In this document: piece after piece, positions 27,374 to 35,898 of the stretch
Position numbering within the stretch: the first letter of the stretch is position 1
Layout of the letters: each line of letters starts with the position of its first letter
NCBI RefSeq assembly: GCF_001189955.1
Contig: NZ_LFLT01000003.1
Span: forward strand, 124,001-188,000
From: Herbaspirillum chlorophenolicum
Lineage (GTDB): Bacteria; Pseudomonadota; Gammaproteobacteria; Burkholderiales; Burkholderiaceae_D
Length of the DNA: 64,000 bases
Direction of reading: 5' to 3'
The notes under the pieces: generated by a model
Told to the model about the DNA's origin: nothing
The model's database searches: none
What the model saw: the letters and a program-made list of their open reading frames with translations, nothing else
Program-made: the position numbers and the translations under genes

Positions 27374-28354
27374 TTATTGCTTGATGACGGTCTTGGCCGA
27401 GTTCACCAGTTCCGGCGACAGGGTCACGCCCTGTTTTTGCGCAGCAGCCGTATTGACGAACAGTTCCAGCTTGCTGCTGGTGGCCGAAGCGATGTCGCCC
27501 GGCTTGTCGCCCTTGAGGATACGCGCCACGACCTTGCCGGTCTGGCGGCCCAGGTCGTAGTAGTTCACGCCCAGGGCGGCGATGGCGCCGCGCTTGACGC
27601 TGTCGGTATCGGAAGCGACCAGCGGGATCTTGGCGTCGTTGCCGACCTTGACCAGCGATTCGTAAGCAGAAACCACGTTGTTGTCGGTGTTGGTGTAGAT
27701 CACATCGACCTTGCCGATCAGGCTCTTGGCTGCGGTACCGACGTCAACCGAACGTGGCGCGGCGGCTTCGACCAGGGTCATGCCGGACTTGGTCAGCAGT
27801 TCCTTGAGCGCCTTGACCACCACGGCCGAATTGGCTTCGCCTGGGTTGTAGACCATGCCCACGCGCTTGGCATTGGGCACCACGCGCTTGATCAGGTCGA
27901 CCTGCTTGTCCAGTTCCAGCACATCGGACACGCCGGTCACGTTGGTGCCGGAAGCTTTCCAGTCCTTCACCAGTTGCGCGGCGACCGGATCGGTCACGCC
28001 GGAGTAGACCACGGGGATGGTCTTGGTGGCAGCCACCAGGGCCTGGGCCGACGGGGTGGCGATGGCCACGATGACGTCAGGCTTGTCGCCCACGAACTTG
28101 CGGGCGATCTGGGCGGCGGTGCCGGTATTGCCCTGGGCGCTCTGGTAATCCCACTTCAGATTCTTGCCGGCTTCAAAGCCTTCATCCTTCAACTCATCCT
28201 TGACGCCATCGCGGACCGCGTCCAGCGCCGGGTGTTCGACGATAGCGGTCACCGAAACCGCCTTATCCGCCGCCATGGCGGGGGCTGCGCAAACCGCAGC
28301 CAGGGACAATGCACCAACCAGGGCACGCAGCGTCAATTTGGTGTTGTAGTACAT
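27374..28354 (-). CDS. ABC transporter substrate-binding protein 2 (PF04392)
   Basis: A 326-residue exported protein, first gene of the transporter operon. The signal peptide ends near APAMAADKAV. It shares long identical stretches with the downstream paralogue (for example VRIL-KGxKPGDIAS, SVDVxxAAKSLIGKxDVxYT, KRGAxAALGVNxYDLGRQTGKVVA). The start ATG follows GGGAGA. Two binding proteins for one permease-ATPase pair suggest different ligand preferences or a recent dosage duplication. Confidence 0.92.
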   Translation of the reverse strand: MYYNTKLTLRALVGALSLAAVCAAPAMAADKAVSVTAIVEHPALDAVRDGVKDELKDEGFEAGKNLKWDYQSAQGNTGTAAQIARKFVGDKPDVIVAIATPSAQALVAATKTIPVVYSGVTDPVAAQLVKDWKASGTNVTGVSDVLELDKQVDLIKRVVPNAKRVGMVYNPGEANSAVVVKALKELLTKSGMTLVEAAAPRSVDVGTAAKSLIGKVDVIYTNTDNNVVSAYESLVKVGNDAKIPLVASDTDSVKRGAIAALGVNYYDLGRQTGKVVARILKGDKPGDIASATSSKLELFVNTAAAQKQGVTLSPELVNSAKTVIKQ

Positions 28355-28523
28355 GAAGTCTCCCTTTAGAAATTGTTTGGAATACGCGAAAAGAGGGTAA
28401 GTCTAGCCTAGCGCACCTCAACAATCAATTTGCACAGCGCCATTCCTGCCGCGCCATCGCGCAGGCCTTAGATACGCCTCCTGAAAGTGATGGGGCATCG
28501 ATAGAATCAACTGGCCTCGCAAA

Positions 28524-28542
28524 TCGATACGAATCGTATCGA
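28524..28542. promoter_or_regulatory. palindromic putative operator
   Basis: TCGATACG-AAT-CGTATCGA is an 8-bp perfect inverted repeat with a 3-bp centre. It lies between the divergent ABC transporter operon and the DUF2946 gene. The size fits a dimeric regulator site. The regulator is unknown. Confidence 0.45.
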
Positions 28543-28604
28543 CATCAATATTACTGCTCGCATTAACGCCTTGCACCAGGCCAACCGAACTTGCTACAGC
28601 CAGT

Positions 28605-28613
28605 TGCTATAAT
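28605..28613 (+). promoter_or_regulatory. extended -10 promoter of the DUF2946 gene
   Basis: TGC-TATAAT is a perfect -10 hexamer with the TGn extension. The next ATG begins only 8 bases after the hexamer. No good -35 is found at 17 bp spacing. The predicted transcript would start at or next to the start codon. Confidence 0.6.
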
Positions 28614-28621
28614 CCCCCGTC

Positions 28622-29035
28622 ATGCCTTCACGCCCGCCAACCTCGCATTTCCCCGCCGTACGCCGCCACAGGCCGCACGCCGGGTTGCCGTTTTGGCGGC
28701 GCGCTTTGCTGCATCTGTGGCTGGTCTTGTCCATGGCAGCCGGCCCTTGGCTGCAGCCGGCCTTCGCGCAGGCGCCGCAGGATATCCCCGCCATGGCGAT
28801 CTGCAGCGTGGCCAACACCGGAGGTGCGGGCAATTCCGGCAGTACGCCGGCACATGCCGCAGCCCATTGCCAGCTATGCTGCGGCAACCAGACGCCCTAT
28901 CCGTTGCCTGCGGCCGACTTGCCCGGAGCCGCTGCGTCCGGCATCAGCTATCCTGTAGCGCGAACATGGCAGGCCGGCTTCGCACCCAGCCTCGCGCCGG
29001 GTGCGCCGCGCGCCAGAGCGCCGCCCGCGGCCTGA
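28622..29035 (+). CDS. DUF2946 family exported protein
   Basis: A 137-residue protein. A basic head is followed by a hydrophobic segment (about residues 28-50, LLHLWLVLSMAAGPWLQPAFAQ), then a short region with the HCQLCCG cysteine/histidine cluster and a proline-rich tail. This is the DUF2946 pattern, usually next to copper-handling genes, as here (PCu(A)C chaperone 96 bp downstream). The start codon lies 8 bases after a -10 hexamer, so the mRNA may be leaderless. An internal TTG at 28685 is a poorer alternative. Confidence 0.75.
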   Translation: MPSRPPTSHFPAVRRHRPHAGLPFWRRALLHLWLVLSMAAGPWLQPAFAQAPQDIPAMAICSVANTGGAGNSGSTPAHAAAHCQLCCGNQTPYPLPAADLPGAAASGISYPVARTWQAGFAPSLAPGAPRARAPPAA

Positions 29036-29131
29036 TCTCACTCGACAACGCAGCAAAAACAGGCCGAATGGAATGCGCGCGGCATCCGCCCGTGCGCCCC
29101 CGGCGCCAACACACCCAAAGGACTCGATAAT

Positions 29132-29644
29132 ATGAAGCAATTCTTCCAACGCGCCGCCGGCATCGCCATGGCCGCCGCTCTCCTCGCCGCCGCACCGCTG
29201 TCGCAGGCGCATGAATACAAGCTGGGTCAACTGGAAATCGGCCATCCCTACGCGCGCGCTACCGTGCCCGGCCAACCGGCTGGCGGCGCCTATTTCAGCA
29301 TCGAAAACAAGGGCGCGGCATCGGACAAGCTGGTAGCCCTGTCGTCGCCGGTCGCCAAATCGACCGAAATCCATACGATGGCGATGGAAGGCAACCTGAT
29401 GAAGATGCGTGAGGTCGATGGCGGCCTGGAAATCAAACCCGGCCAGAAGATCGCCATGCAACCGGGCAATGGCTATCACATCATGCTGATGGGCTTGTCC
29501 AAACCGCTCAAGGCCGGCGACAAGGTACCGCTGACCCTGACCTTCGAAAAGGCCGGCAAGGTGGATGTCACGCTCAATGTGGAAGACCCGGCGGCAGCTT
29601 CAACATCGGGCAAAGATGACATGAAGGGCCACATGCACCACTGA
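29132..29644 (+). CDS. periplasmic copper chaperone PCu(A)C
   Basis: A 170-residue exported protein. A signal peptide (cleavage near SQAHEYK) is followed by a DUF461/PCu(A)C cupredoxin-like domain. The copper ligands are seen in the family pattern HxM-x10-MxxM, here HTMAMEGNLMKMREV, and a further His/Met set lies at the C-terminus (MKGHMHH). PCu(A)C passes Cu(I) to cytochrome oxidase CuA or to SCO proteins, which fits the aa3 oxidase genes in this window. Likely co-transcribed with the DUF2946 gene. Confidence 0.93.
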   Translation: MKQFFQRAAGIAMAAALLAAAPLSQAHEYKLGQLEIGHPYARATVPGQPAGGAYFSIENKGAASDKLVALSSPVAKSTEIHTMAMEGNLMKMREVDGGLEIKPGQKIAMQPGNGYHIMLMGLSKPLKAGDKVPLTLTFEKAGKVDVTLNVEDPAAASTSGKDDMKGHMHH

Positions 29645-29666
29645 TCCCGGCAAGCCTCGATGCAGA

Positions 29667-29712
29667 AATGACAAGGCCGGCAGGAGCATTTTCTCCTGCC
29701 GGCCTTGTCATT
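29667..29712. terminator. 20-bp perfect hairpin between convergent genes
   Basis: The arms AATGACAAGGCCGGCAGGAG and its exact complement (29693-29712) enclose a 6-nt loop, CATTTT. No T-run follows on the plus strand. It separates the PCu(A)C and rfaE2 genes and probably stops or protects both transcripts. Confidence 0.7.
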
Positions 29713-29726
29713 GTGGGTACGAAACC

Positions 29727-30209
29727 TCAGCCCGCCAGCTTGCGCACCTTGGCCAGCAGTTTGGTCGTCGAGCGGTCATGCTCGAAGGCGATCGCCAGCA
29801 CTTGGCCCCCATAGGCCACCACGGCTTTTCCCTCGGGAATGGCGCCCATGTCGTAGTCGCCGCCCTTCACGTAAATCTCGGGCTGTCCCTCCTGCACCAC
29901 TTCAAGCGCCGTATCTTCGTCAAACGGCACCACCAGCGATACCGACTCGAGGGCCGCCAGCACGGCCATGCGGTCCTCACACGTATTGATTGGACGATCG
30001 TCGCCCTTGCCCAGGCGCTTGACCGAAGCGTCGGTATTGGCAGCCACCACCAGCGAAGCGCCCTGTGCACGCGCCTGTGCCAGGTAAGTCACGTGGCCGC
30101 GGTGCAGGATGTCGAATACGCCATTGGTCAGCACCACCGGCTTGGGCAATTGGGAAATACGCTCCTTGAGTTGAGCGCGGGTACATACCTTGTCTTCGAA
30201 ATCGGCCAT
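29727..30209 (-). CDS. rfaE2: D-glycero-beta-D-manno-heptose 1-phosphate adenylyltransferase
   Basis: A 160-residue nucleotidyltransferase that activates heptose-1-phosphate with ATP for lipopolysaccharide inner-core synthesis. It equals the C-terminal domain of E. coli HldE as a stand-alone protein. The signature is VVLTNGVFDILHRGHVTYL (HxGH), with the C-terminal FEHDRSTTKLLAKVR matching the second ATP-binding motif. The kinase domain is not nearby. Confidence 0.94.
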   Translation of the reverse strand: MADFEDKVCTRAQLKERISQLPKPVVLTNGVFDILHRGHVTYLAQARAQGASLVVAANTDASVKRLGKGDDRPINTCEDRMAVLAALESVSLVVPFDEDTALEVVQEGQPEIYVKGGDYDMGAIPEGKAVVAYGGQVLAIAFEHDRSTTKLLAKVRKLAG

Positions 30210-30253
30210 GTTGAATTGGTTTGTGCCGGCGATGAATGACCGCCGTAAATGAA

Positions 30254-30280
30254 AAAAGCCGCAACAAATGCGCGGCTTTT
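30254..30280 (-). terminator. terminator of the ferritin-like gene
   Basis: Stem AAAAGCCGC / GCGGCTTTT (30254-30262 / 30272-30280) is followed on the minus strand by a T-run that ends GGCTTTTTTC. It lies downstream of the ferritin-like gene. Confidence 0.75.
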
Positions 30281-30366
30281 GATTTTACTGCCTGGGAAGG
30301 AGCCCGTGTGCGGCACTCTGCGTTGCCACCGCTTCGGGGCCTCCCTTTACGTTCGCTGCCTGCTGC

Positions 30367-31224
30367 TCAGGCAGCGACGACGGCTTCACCCGGCATCAGG
30401 CGCTGGGCAACTTCCTTGCGGTAGCGATTGAGCTCCTGCACCGTTCCGAAAGTACGCTCGAACAGCAGCGACATGTTGTGCAGGATACGGTCGACCACCT
30501 TCTTTTCCCATTCGGTGTCGAACTTGATCTGGTTGTCCAGCCAGCGCTCCAGCCACTCCGGGTCCGGCAAGCGGCTTTGGACCGTGTCGTTCGGGAACAG
30601 CGCCTGGTTGACGTGCAGGTTGGTCGGATGCAAAGGCTTTTCGGTACGGCGCGCCGACGCCATCAGGACACCGATCTTGGCGAAGGCGGCGCGGGCCTTG
30701 TCGCCCACTTCGTTGAGCGCCTTCTTCATGTAGCGCAGGTAAGCGCCGCCATGCCGGGCCTCATCCTGGCTGATGATCTTGTAGATCTGCTTGATGACCG
30801 GCTCGGTGTGCCAGTCGGCGGCACAGCGGTACCAGTGGTTCAGGCGGATCTCGCCGCAGAAGTGCATCATCAGGGTTTCCAGTGGCGGCGCGGGGTCGAA
30901 CTCGAAGCGCACGTTGTGCAGCTCCTCTTCGGTCGGCGCCATATCCGGGCGGAAGCGACGCAGGTATTCCATCAGCACCAGCGAGTGCTTCTGTTCTTCA
31001 AAGAACCATACCGACATGAATGCCGAAAAATCGCTGTCGCCGCGGTTATCGCGCAGGAACATTTCGGTCGCCGGCAGTGCAGACCATTCCGTGATCGCAT
31101 TCATGCGAATGGTCTGGGCCTGTTCGTCGGTGAGCAGCGAAGCGTCGAACTTGTCCCAAGGGATATCCTTATCCATATTCCAGCGGACCTGCTCGAGCGA
31201 TTTGAACAATTCAGGGTACAGCAT
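30367..31224 (-). CDS. ferritin-like di-iron protein (acyl-ACP desaturase-like)
   Basis: A 285-residue helical protein. Two carboxylate/histidine motifs, EEQKH (near residue 92) and DEARH (near residue 174), have the spacing of acyl-ACP desaturases and related di-iron oxidases. Other likely ligands are in ITEWSALPATEMF and FCGEIRLNHW. It may be an oxidase or desaturase, but no fatty acid genes are adjacent, so the substrate is open. It stands alone with its own terminator. Confidence 0.78.
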   Translation of the reverse strand: MLYPELFKSLEQVRWNMDKDIPWDKFDASLLTDEQAQTIRMNAITEWSALPATEMFLRDNRGDSDFSAFMSVWFFEEQKHSLVLMEYLRRFRPDMAPTEEELHNVRFEFDPAPPLETLMMHFCGEIRLNHWYRCAADWHTEPVIKQIYKIISQDEARHGGAYLRYMKKALNEVGDKARAAFAKIGVLMASARRTEKPLHPTNLHVNQALFPNDTVQSRLPDPEWLERWLDNQIKFDTEWEKKVVDRILHNMSLLFERTFGTVQELNRYRKEVAQRLMPGEAVVAA

Positions 31225-31361
31225 CTGTGGTTTGCCTATATGCGTTAAGTGTTTGATTTTAACAAAGTTTTTCCCTATCCCATACTAAAACCGTCAGGTT
31301 TCAGGAATATGACAAGCTTCACGAACACGGCTTGGCGTACCGGGTTCTGACGCGGATGGAA

Positions 31362-32243
31362 TCAGGGGGAGGTTGGCTTGCGAGAGGCTGGCTTCTTGTT
31401 TTGCCGGGATTGTACAACACCCGCCTTCGCCGACGTGCTCGTATTTACCGGGCTTTTTGCTACTTTCTTGGCTACCGGCTTGCCCGCTCCGGGCTTTTCG
31501 GCCTTCTTCATTGGCGCAGCCCTCTTGGCAGCGGGCTTGGGCCTGGCTTTGGGAGCAGGCTTGGCGGCCGGCCGGGTTGTCTTATTTTCGCTACGTTTGG
31601 CCGTTTTTCCGGATTTGGCCATTTTCCTGGCATCGGCGGGTTTTACCGGTTTGAGCAAAGGTTCCTGCTCAGCAAGCCCGCCGGCCATGGCATTCCCCAC
31701 GGCATGCTTGAACTGCTCCTGCAGCACGTTCCACCAGGCACTGGGATTGGCGATGGCCGACTGGAAATCGGGCGCCCCGTCCGGCTCTACCACCGGCTCC
31801 GGCTCGCTGTGCTCAGGTTGCTGGGCGCCTTGCACCTCAACCGGCGCGGGCTCCTGCTGCGCCTCCTCCTCGGCCGCTTTGGCAGGGATACTGCCCGGCC
31901 ACATCGGAAAACCGAACGGGAATGGCGGCACGCCCTCGCTCTCGTCAGCCGGCGCCGGCTCCGGTTCGGCCGCGCGCGAGGCCATGATGGCGCTCATCGC
32001 CTGCAGCGTCGACAAGGTCGCGCTTTGCACTTCCATCGCCTGGATGGTGCCCTTGAGCATGTTGAGGTTGAGCTCCAGCCAGGAAGCCACGGTCTTCAGG
32101 TCGGAAATCTTCTTGTTGATATCGTCGACCGACAACGAGGGCGTCACCATCGATGGCGCTCCCATGTTGCCCCATATCTGTTTCATGAATTCGATCGTAT
32201 CGGCCACCGAGCCTGCTCCCGGCATCTTTTCCTGATTCAGCAT
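31362..32243 (-). CDS. phaM: PHA granule-associated multifunctional protein PhaM
   Basis: A 293-residue protein. The N-terminal domain (about residues 10-85: DTIEFMKQIWGNMGAPS...DINKKISDLKTVASWLELNLNMLKGTIQAMEVQ) is the PhaM family signature. An acidic, proline-rich middle follows. The last 80 residues are a Lys/Ala/Pro-rich histone-like tail (AAKPAPKARPKPAAKRA). PhaM activates PHA synthase and links granules to the nucleoid. The ATG at 32243 has AGGAG upstream; ten residues of in-frame leader are left out. Confidence 0.9.
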   Translation of the reverse strand: MLNQEKMPGAGSVADTIEFMKQIWGNMGAPSMVTPSLSVDDINKKISDLKTVASWLELNLNMLKGTIQAMEVQSATLSTLQAMSAIMASRAAEPEPAPADESEGVPPFPFGFPMWPGSIPAKAAEEEAQQEPAPVEVQGAQQPEHSEPEPVVEPDGAPDFQSAIANPSAWWNVLQEQFKHAVGNAMAGGLAEQEPLLKPVKPADARKMAKSGKTAKRSENKTTRPAAKPAPKARPKPAAKRAAPMKKAEKPGAGKPVAKKVAKSPVNTSTSAKAGVVQSRQNKKPASRKPTSP

Positions 32244-32295
32244 TGAATACTCCTGTGGGTATGGAAACCGCATGAAAACGCGAACGGTCGCGCCA

Positions 32296-33600
32296 TCAGC
32301 GCGGCGGGCGCTGCATCTTGCACGAAGTGGGCAGCACGGTCTGCTCGGCCGGAATGAAGCGTTCGGTGCGGAAACCGTAGCCGCTGCCTTCGTTGTCGAA
32401 GCGGATCCCGCCGCTGTCGGCGCGCTGCATCAGCATCAGGTACAAAGGCTGGATCAATTGATGGTCAGCCGCGCGCATGGTGGCATCGTGGAACGCGCTT
32501 TGATAATGCGCGCCTTCCAGCGCATATGCAACCGACTTGGGATCGGTGCTTTTGGCTTTTTCAATGGCCTTGGCCAGCATCTCGATCATGACCTGCATGC
32601 GCAGGTACATGTAGTCATCCTTGGCCTGCGGATAGCGCTTGCGGAACTCCTGATAAAAGATGTCGCTGGGCGAATCGGCCGCGCCGGTGCCGGCATTCGG
32701 ATGCCATTCGGCCACTGCGCGCACCGTGCCCACGCCGGCGTCGCCGATCGCCGCAGGCGCGCCCAGGCTATTGGCATAAAAGGTATAAAACTTGGCCTTG
32801 AAGCCGGCATCCCTGGCGGCCTTCACCAGCAGCGTCAGGTCGTTGCCCCAGTTACCGGTGATCACCGCGTCGGCGCCTGCACTCTTCATCTTGGCGATAT
32901 AAGGGGCGAAATCCTTGATCTTGCCGATCGGATGCAGCTCGTCGCCGACGATGGCGATGTCGGGACGCTTGGCCGTCAATTGCTCGCGCGCGGCCTTGGC
33001 CACCTGACGGCCAAAACTATAGTCCTGCCCGATGATATAGACGCGCTTGGTCTTGGCATCGGCCTTGATTGCCTCGGTCAGCGCCTGCATGCGCATGTCC
33101 GCGCTGGCATCGAAACGGAAATGCCAGAAGCTGCATTTCTCATTGGTGAGTGCGGGGTCGACCGCCGAGTAATTCAGGAACAGCACGCGGTTGTCCGGTT
33201 CGCGCTGGTTATGCTTGTTGACCGCATCGATCAGCGCGGCCGCCGCGGCCGAACTGTTGCCTTCGATCAGAAAGGGAATGCGCTGGTCGGTCAGCTGGCG
33301 CAACTGCACCAGGGAGTCTTCCACACCCAGCTTGTTATCGAAAGTGGACAACTGCAGTGGATGCTTGCCGTCCGGCAGGGTGACCCCGCCGCGTGCGTTG
33401 ATGCGGTCGATGGCATAACTGATGTTGCGCACCACCGCCTCACCGGCATTGGCGAAGGGACCCGACAAGCCATCGATCATGCCGATGCGGATAGGGGCAG
33501 CGGGCGCGGCGGCCTGCGCAGCCGCGTGCAAGACAAGCGCAACGACGGCAGCAGCGGTACAGAGCAATGGATGGAGCTTCAGTCGCACGATTTTCCTCAT
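32296..33600 (-). CDS. LivK-like periplasmic substrate-binding protein
   Basis: A 434-residue exported binding protein of the branched-chain amino acid/leucine-binding family (PF13458). The signal peptide ends near AAAQAAAPAAP. Mature signatures are IRIGMIDGLSGPFANAGEAVVRNISYAIDRINARGG and VYIIGQDYSFGRQVAKAAREQL. The start MRKIVRLK (33600) gives the signal peptide; an upstream in-frame start (34113) overlaps the DUF3108 gene. No permease or ATPase genes are adjacent, so this is an orphan binding protein. Ligand unknown. Confidence 0.9.
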   Translation of the reverse strand: MRKIVRLKLHPLLCTAAAVVALVLHAAAQAAAPAAPIRIGMIDGLSGPFANAGEAVVRNISYAIDRINARGGVTLPDGKHPLQLSTFDNKLGVEDSLVQLRQLTDQRIPFLIEGNSSAAAAALIDAVNKHNQREPDNRVLFLNYSAVDPALTNEKCSFWHFRFDASADMRMQALTEAIKADAKTKRVYIIGQDYSFGRQVAKAAREQLTAKRPDIAIVGDELHPIGKIKDFAPYIAKMKSAGADAVITGNWGNDLTLLVKAARDAGFKAKFYTFYANSLGAPAAIGDAGVGTVRAVAEWHPNAGTGAADSPSDIFYQEFRKRYPQAKDDYMYLRMQVMIEMLAKAIEKAKSTDPKSVAYALEGAHYQSAFHDATMRAADHQLIQPLYLMLMQRADSGGIRFDNEGSGYGFRTERFIPAEQTVLPTSCKMQRPPR

Positions 33601-33756
33601 TGGTATCTCGTAGAAAGTGGCAGGCGCACGGGCATCGCACCTGCATGGCGCCCAGCCCTCCCCCATGAAAAAGCCGCATTGTACGTTGTTTGAAATTGCT
33701 GCCAGAATTGCCGCGCCACGACGACGAGGCCTGCACGATCCGATACACTTGAGACC

Positions 33757-34884
33757 ATGACAGAAGTTTCCCGCCATCCCAAGCGCTGGCCACGCGCGCT
33801 GGCGTTGGTCGCGCTCTCCCTTGTACTGCACCTGTTGCTGGTGGACTGGGGCAAGCGCCACCTGATCGCTCCTGCCGCGCGGGACGACCAGCAAGCCATT
33901 TCGGTCGTGCTGCGGCCGGTGCCGCCGCCGCAACAGCCCGTATCGCTGCCGGTAGCCAAACCGCCCGCCGCCAAAGCCGCACCCAAAAGAAGGGCCACTG
34001 CCCCACGCAAAGCGCTTCCCGCACCGGAATCGACCGATCCGCCCGACGAGCCCATCCGCGAAACGGTAGTCGCCGTCAGCACGCAACCGGCGCCGGAAAC
34101 TGCCGCCCCCCAATCCGGTTCAACCGACGGTGCCGGCACAGAAGACGCAGGCGCTTCCGGCAAAGACCGCAAGGATGGAAACGCCCAAACGCAAGCGGAG
34201 GCGGCACCGCCTGCCGCCGGCACCCACTACGACACCGATCCGCCCCCTACCGCGCGCCTGGAATACGACGTACAGGCCACCTACAACCAGATGCCCGTGC
34301 ACGGCTCCGGCACGCTGGACTGGAAAACCGACGGCAAGACCTACCGGCTGGACGGCAAGGCCGAGGACTTCCTCTTCACCTTCCTCAATTTTTCCAGCAA
34401 TGGCGAGATCGACGCCTTCGGCGTGTCCCCCGAGCTGTACACCGAAAAGCGCATGCGCAAATCGGCCACCAACACGCACTTCAACCGCGAGCGCAATGTG
34501 ATCAGTTTCTCGGCGTCGACCGAAAACTACCCGCGCAACGGCGGCGAACAGGACCGCGCCAGCCTGGTCTGGCAGTTGGCGGCAATCGGCCGTGGCGATG
34601 CCGGCAAGTACCAGCCCGGCGCAGTGATCGACCTGTTCGTGGCCGGCGCGCGCGACGGCGAAATCTGGCGCATCCAGGTGCTGGGCGAAGAAGATGTCAA
34701 GCTCCCCATCGGCGAACTGCGCGCCTGGCACGTGGTGCGCATGCCCAAGCCGGGCTCCTACGACCAGCGCATCGATATCTGGCTGGCGCCGTTGCACGGC
34801 TGGTATCCGGTGCGCCTGCGCTATACCGATCCGCGCCAGAATGGCGATTATCTGGACATGTTGCTGGAGAAGCTGAAGCAGTGA
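33757..34884 (+). CDS. DUF3108 protein with TonB-like N-terminus
   Basis: A 375-residue protein. A basic head and one membrane anchor (about residues 13-30) are followed by a long Pro/Ala/Lys-rich periplasmic linker (about residues 45-165), as in TonB. The C-terminal 200 residues are a DUF3108 domain (LEYDVQATYNQMPVHGSGTLDWKTDG...GGEQDRASLVWQL...DIWLAPLHGWYPVRLRYTDP). DUF3108 domains are envelope beta-rich modules of unknown function. A paralogue with a plain signal peptide follows. Confidence 0.85.
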   Translation: MTEVSRHPKRWPRALALVALSLVLHLLLVDWGKRHLIAPAARDDQQAISVVLRPVPPPQQPVSLPVAKPPAAKAAPKRRATAPRKALPAPESTDPPDEPIRETVVAVSTQPAPETAAPQSGSTDGAGTEDAGASGKDRKDGNAQTQAEAAPPAAGTHYDTDPPPTARLEYDVQATYNQMPVHGSGTLDWKTDGKTYRLDGKAEDFLFTFLNFSSNGEIDAFGVSPELYTEKRMRKSATNTHFNRERNVISFSASTENYPRNGGEQDRASLVWQLAAIGRGDAGKYQPGAVIDLFVAGARDGEIWRIQVLGEEDVKLPIGELRAWHVVRMPKPGSYDQRIDIWLAPLHGWYPVRLRYTDPRQNGDYLDMLLEKLKQ

Positions 34885-35113
34885 TACCCCGGCTTTTGAA
34901 TGCAACAAGCAGCAAGCCCTGTCAAAATCGGAAACAATTGAGAACAATTCTCCGCCAATGCGGCAGAACCGCGCCCCGGGGTACGTGTCTGTCCAGAAGG
35001 GCCAGAACACAGTACCGCTTGAAAGCGGCACATCCGCCTCAACCTGTACTGGCATCGCCAAGTCGTCCGGCAATGCCCATACTTTCAACAGAGACCAACA
35101 CGAAGAGCTCGCC

Positions 35114-35896
35114 ATGACCAACATCCGCACTTCCCGCTTCGGCGCCCCCCTCGTCGCAACTATCGCAACCGCCCTGGCGGCCCTGCTCGCCGTGCCGCTG
35201 GCGCACGCAGCCGACGGCCCGCATCCGGCCGAAAAGCGCGCCTTCAGCCTGCCGCCCTCGGCCGAGCTGACTTATTCGATCCAGGCCAAGCAAAGCGGCC
35301 TGGATATCAAAGGCCAGGGCCTGGTGAAATGGACCAATCGCAAGACCTCCTACAGCGTCACGACCGAAACGCGCGCGATGCTGCTGGGCAAGATCCTGGA
35401 AACCAGCAGCGAAGGCGCAGTGGATGCCTACGGCCTGGCGCCGGATCGCTTCGTCGAGAAACGCCTGCGCCGCGATCCGTCGACCACCACCTTCAATCGC
35501 GAGCAGAACAAGATCACCTTCACGCAATCGGCCGATACTTTCCCGCTGCAAGGCGGCGAACAGGACCGCACCGGCATCACCTGGCAACTGGTGTCGGTCG
35601 CCCGCGCCAACCCGGCGAAGATGACGCCAAACTCGGAATGGAAGTTCTTCGTGGCCGGCCCACGCGACGCCGAACAATGGACCTTCACTGTAGTCGGCCG
35701 CGAAAAGATCAAGACCGCCCAGGGCGAAACCACCGCTGTCCACATCCTGCGCGCCCCGCCGCCCGACGACCAGGGCCAGAAGCTCGACATCTGGCTGGCG
35801 CCCTCGATGGAGTGGTATCCGGTGCGCCTGAAATTCACCGATCCGGATGGCGACTATATCGAGCAGGTACTGGATTCGGTCAAGAAAACCAACTAA
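35114..35896 (+). CDS. DUF3108 exported protein
   Basis: A 260-residue protein with a Sec signal peptide (cleavage near AHAADG) and a DUF3108 domain. It shares motifs with the gene 229 bp upstream: GxGxxxWxxxxxxY near the start, EGAVDAYGLAPDRFVEKRLRR, GGEQDRTGITWQL and LDIWLAPSMEWYPVRLKFTDPDGDY. The pair looks like an old tandem duplication in which one copy became membrane-anchored. The start at 35114 is chosen for the signal peptide. A palindromic repeat starts 2 bp after the stop. Confidence 0.85.
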   Translation: MTNIRTSRFGAPLVATIATALAALLAVPLAHAADGPHPAEKRAFSLPPSAELTYSIQAKQSGLDIKGQGLVKWTNRKTSYSVTTETRAMLLGKILETSSEGAVDAYGLAPDRFVEKRLRRDPSTTTFNREQNKITFTQSADTFPLQGGEQDRTGITWQLVSVARANPAKMTPNSEWKFFVAGPRDAEQWTFTVVGREKIKTAQGETTAVHILRAPPPDDQGQKLDIWLAPSMEWYPVRLKFTDPDGDYIEQVLDSVKKTN

Positions 35897-35898
35897 GC

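Noticed and set aside
24430-28354. Naming the transporter a tryptophan transporter (trpXYZ)
   Set aside because: Family resemblance is clear, but substrates vary and no T-box or trp operator is visible.
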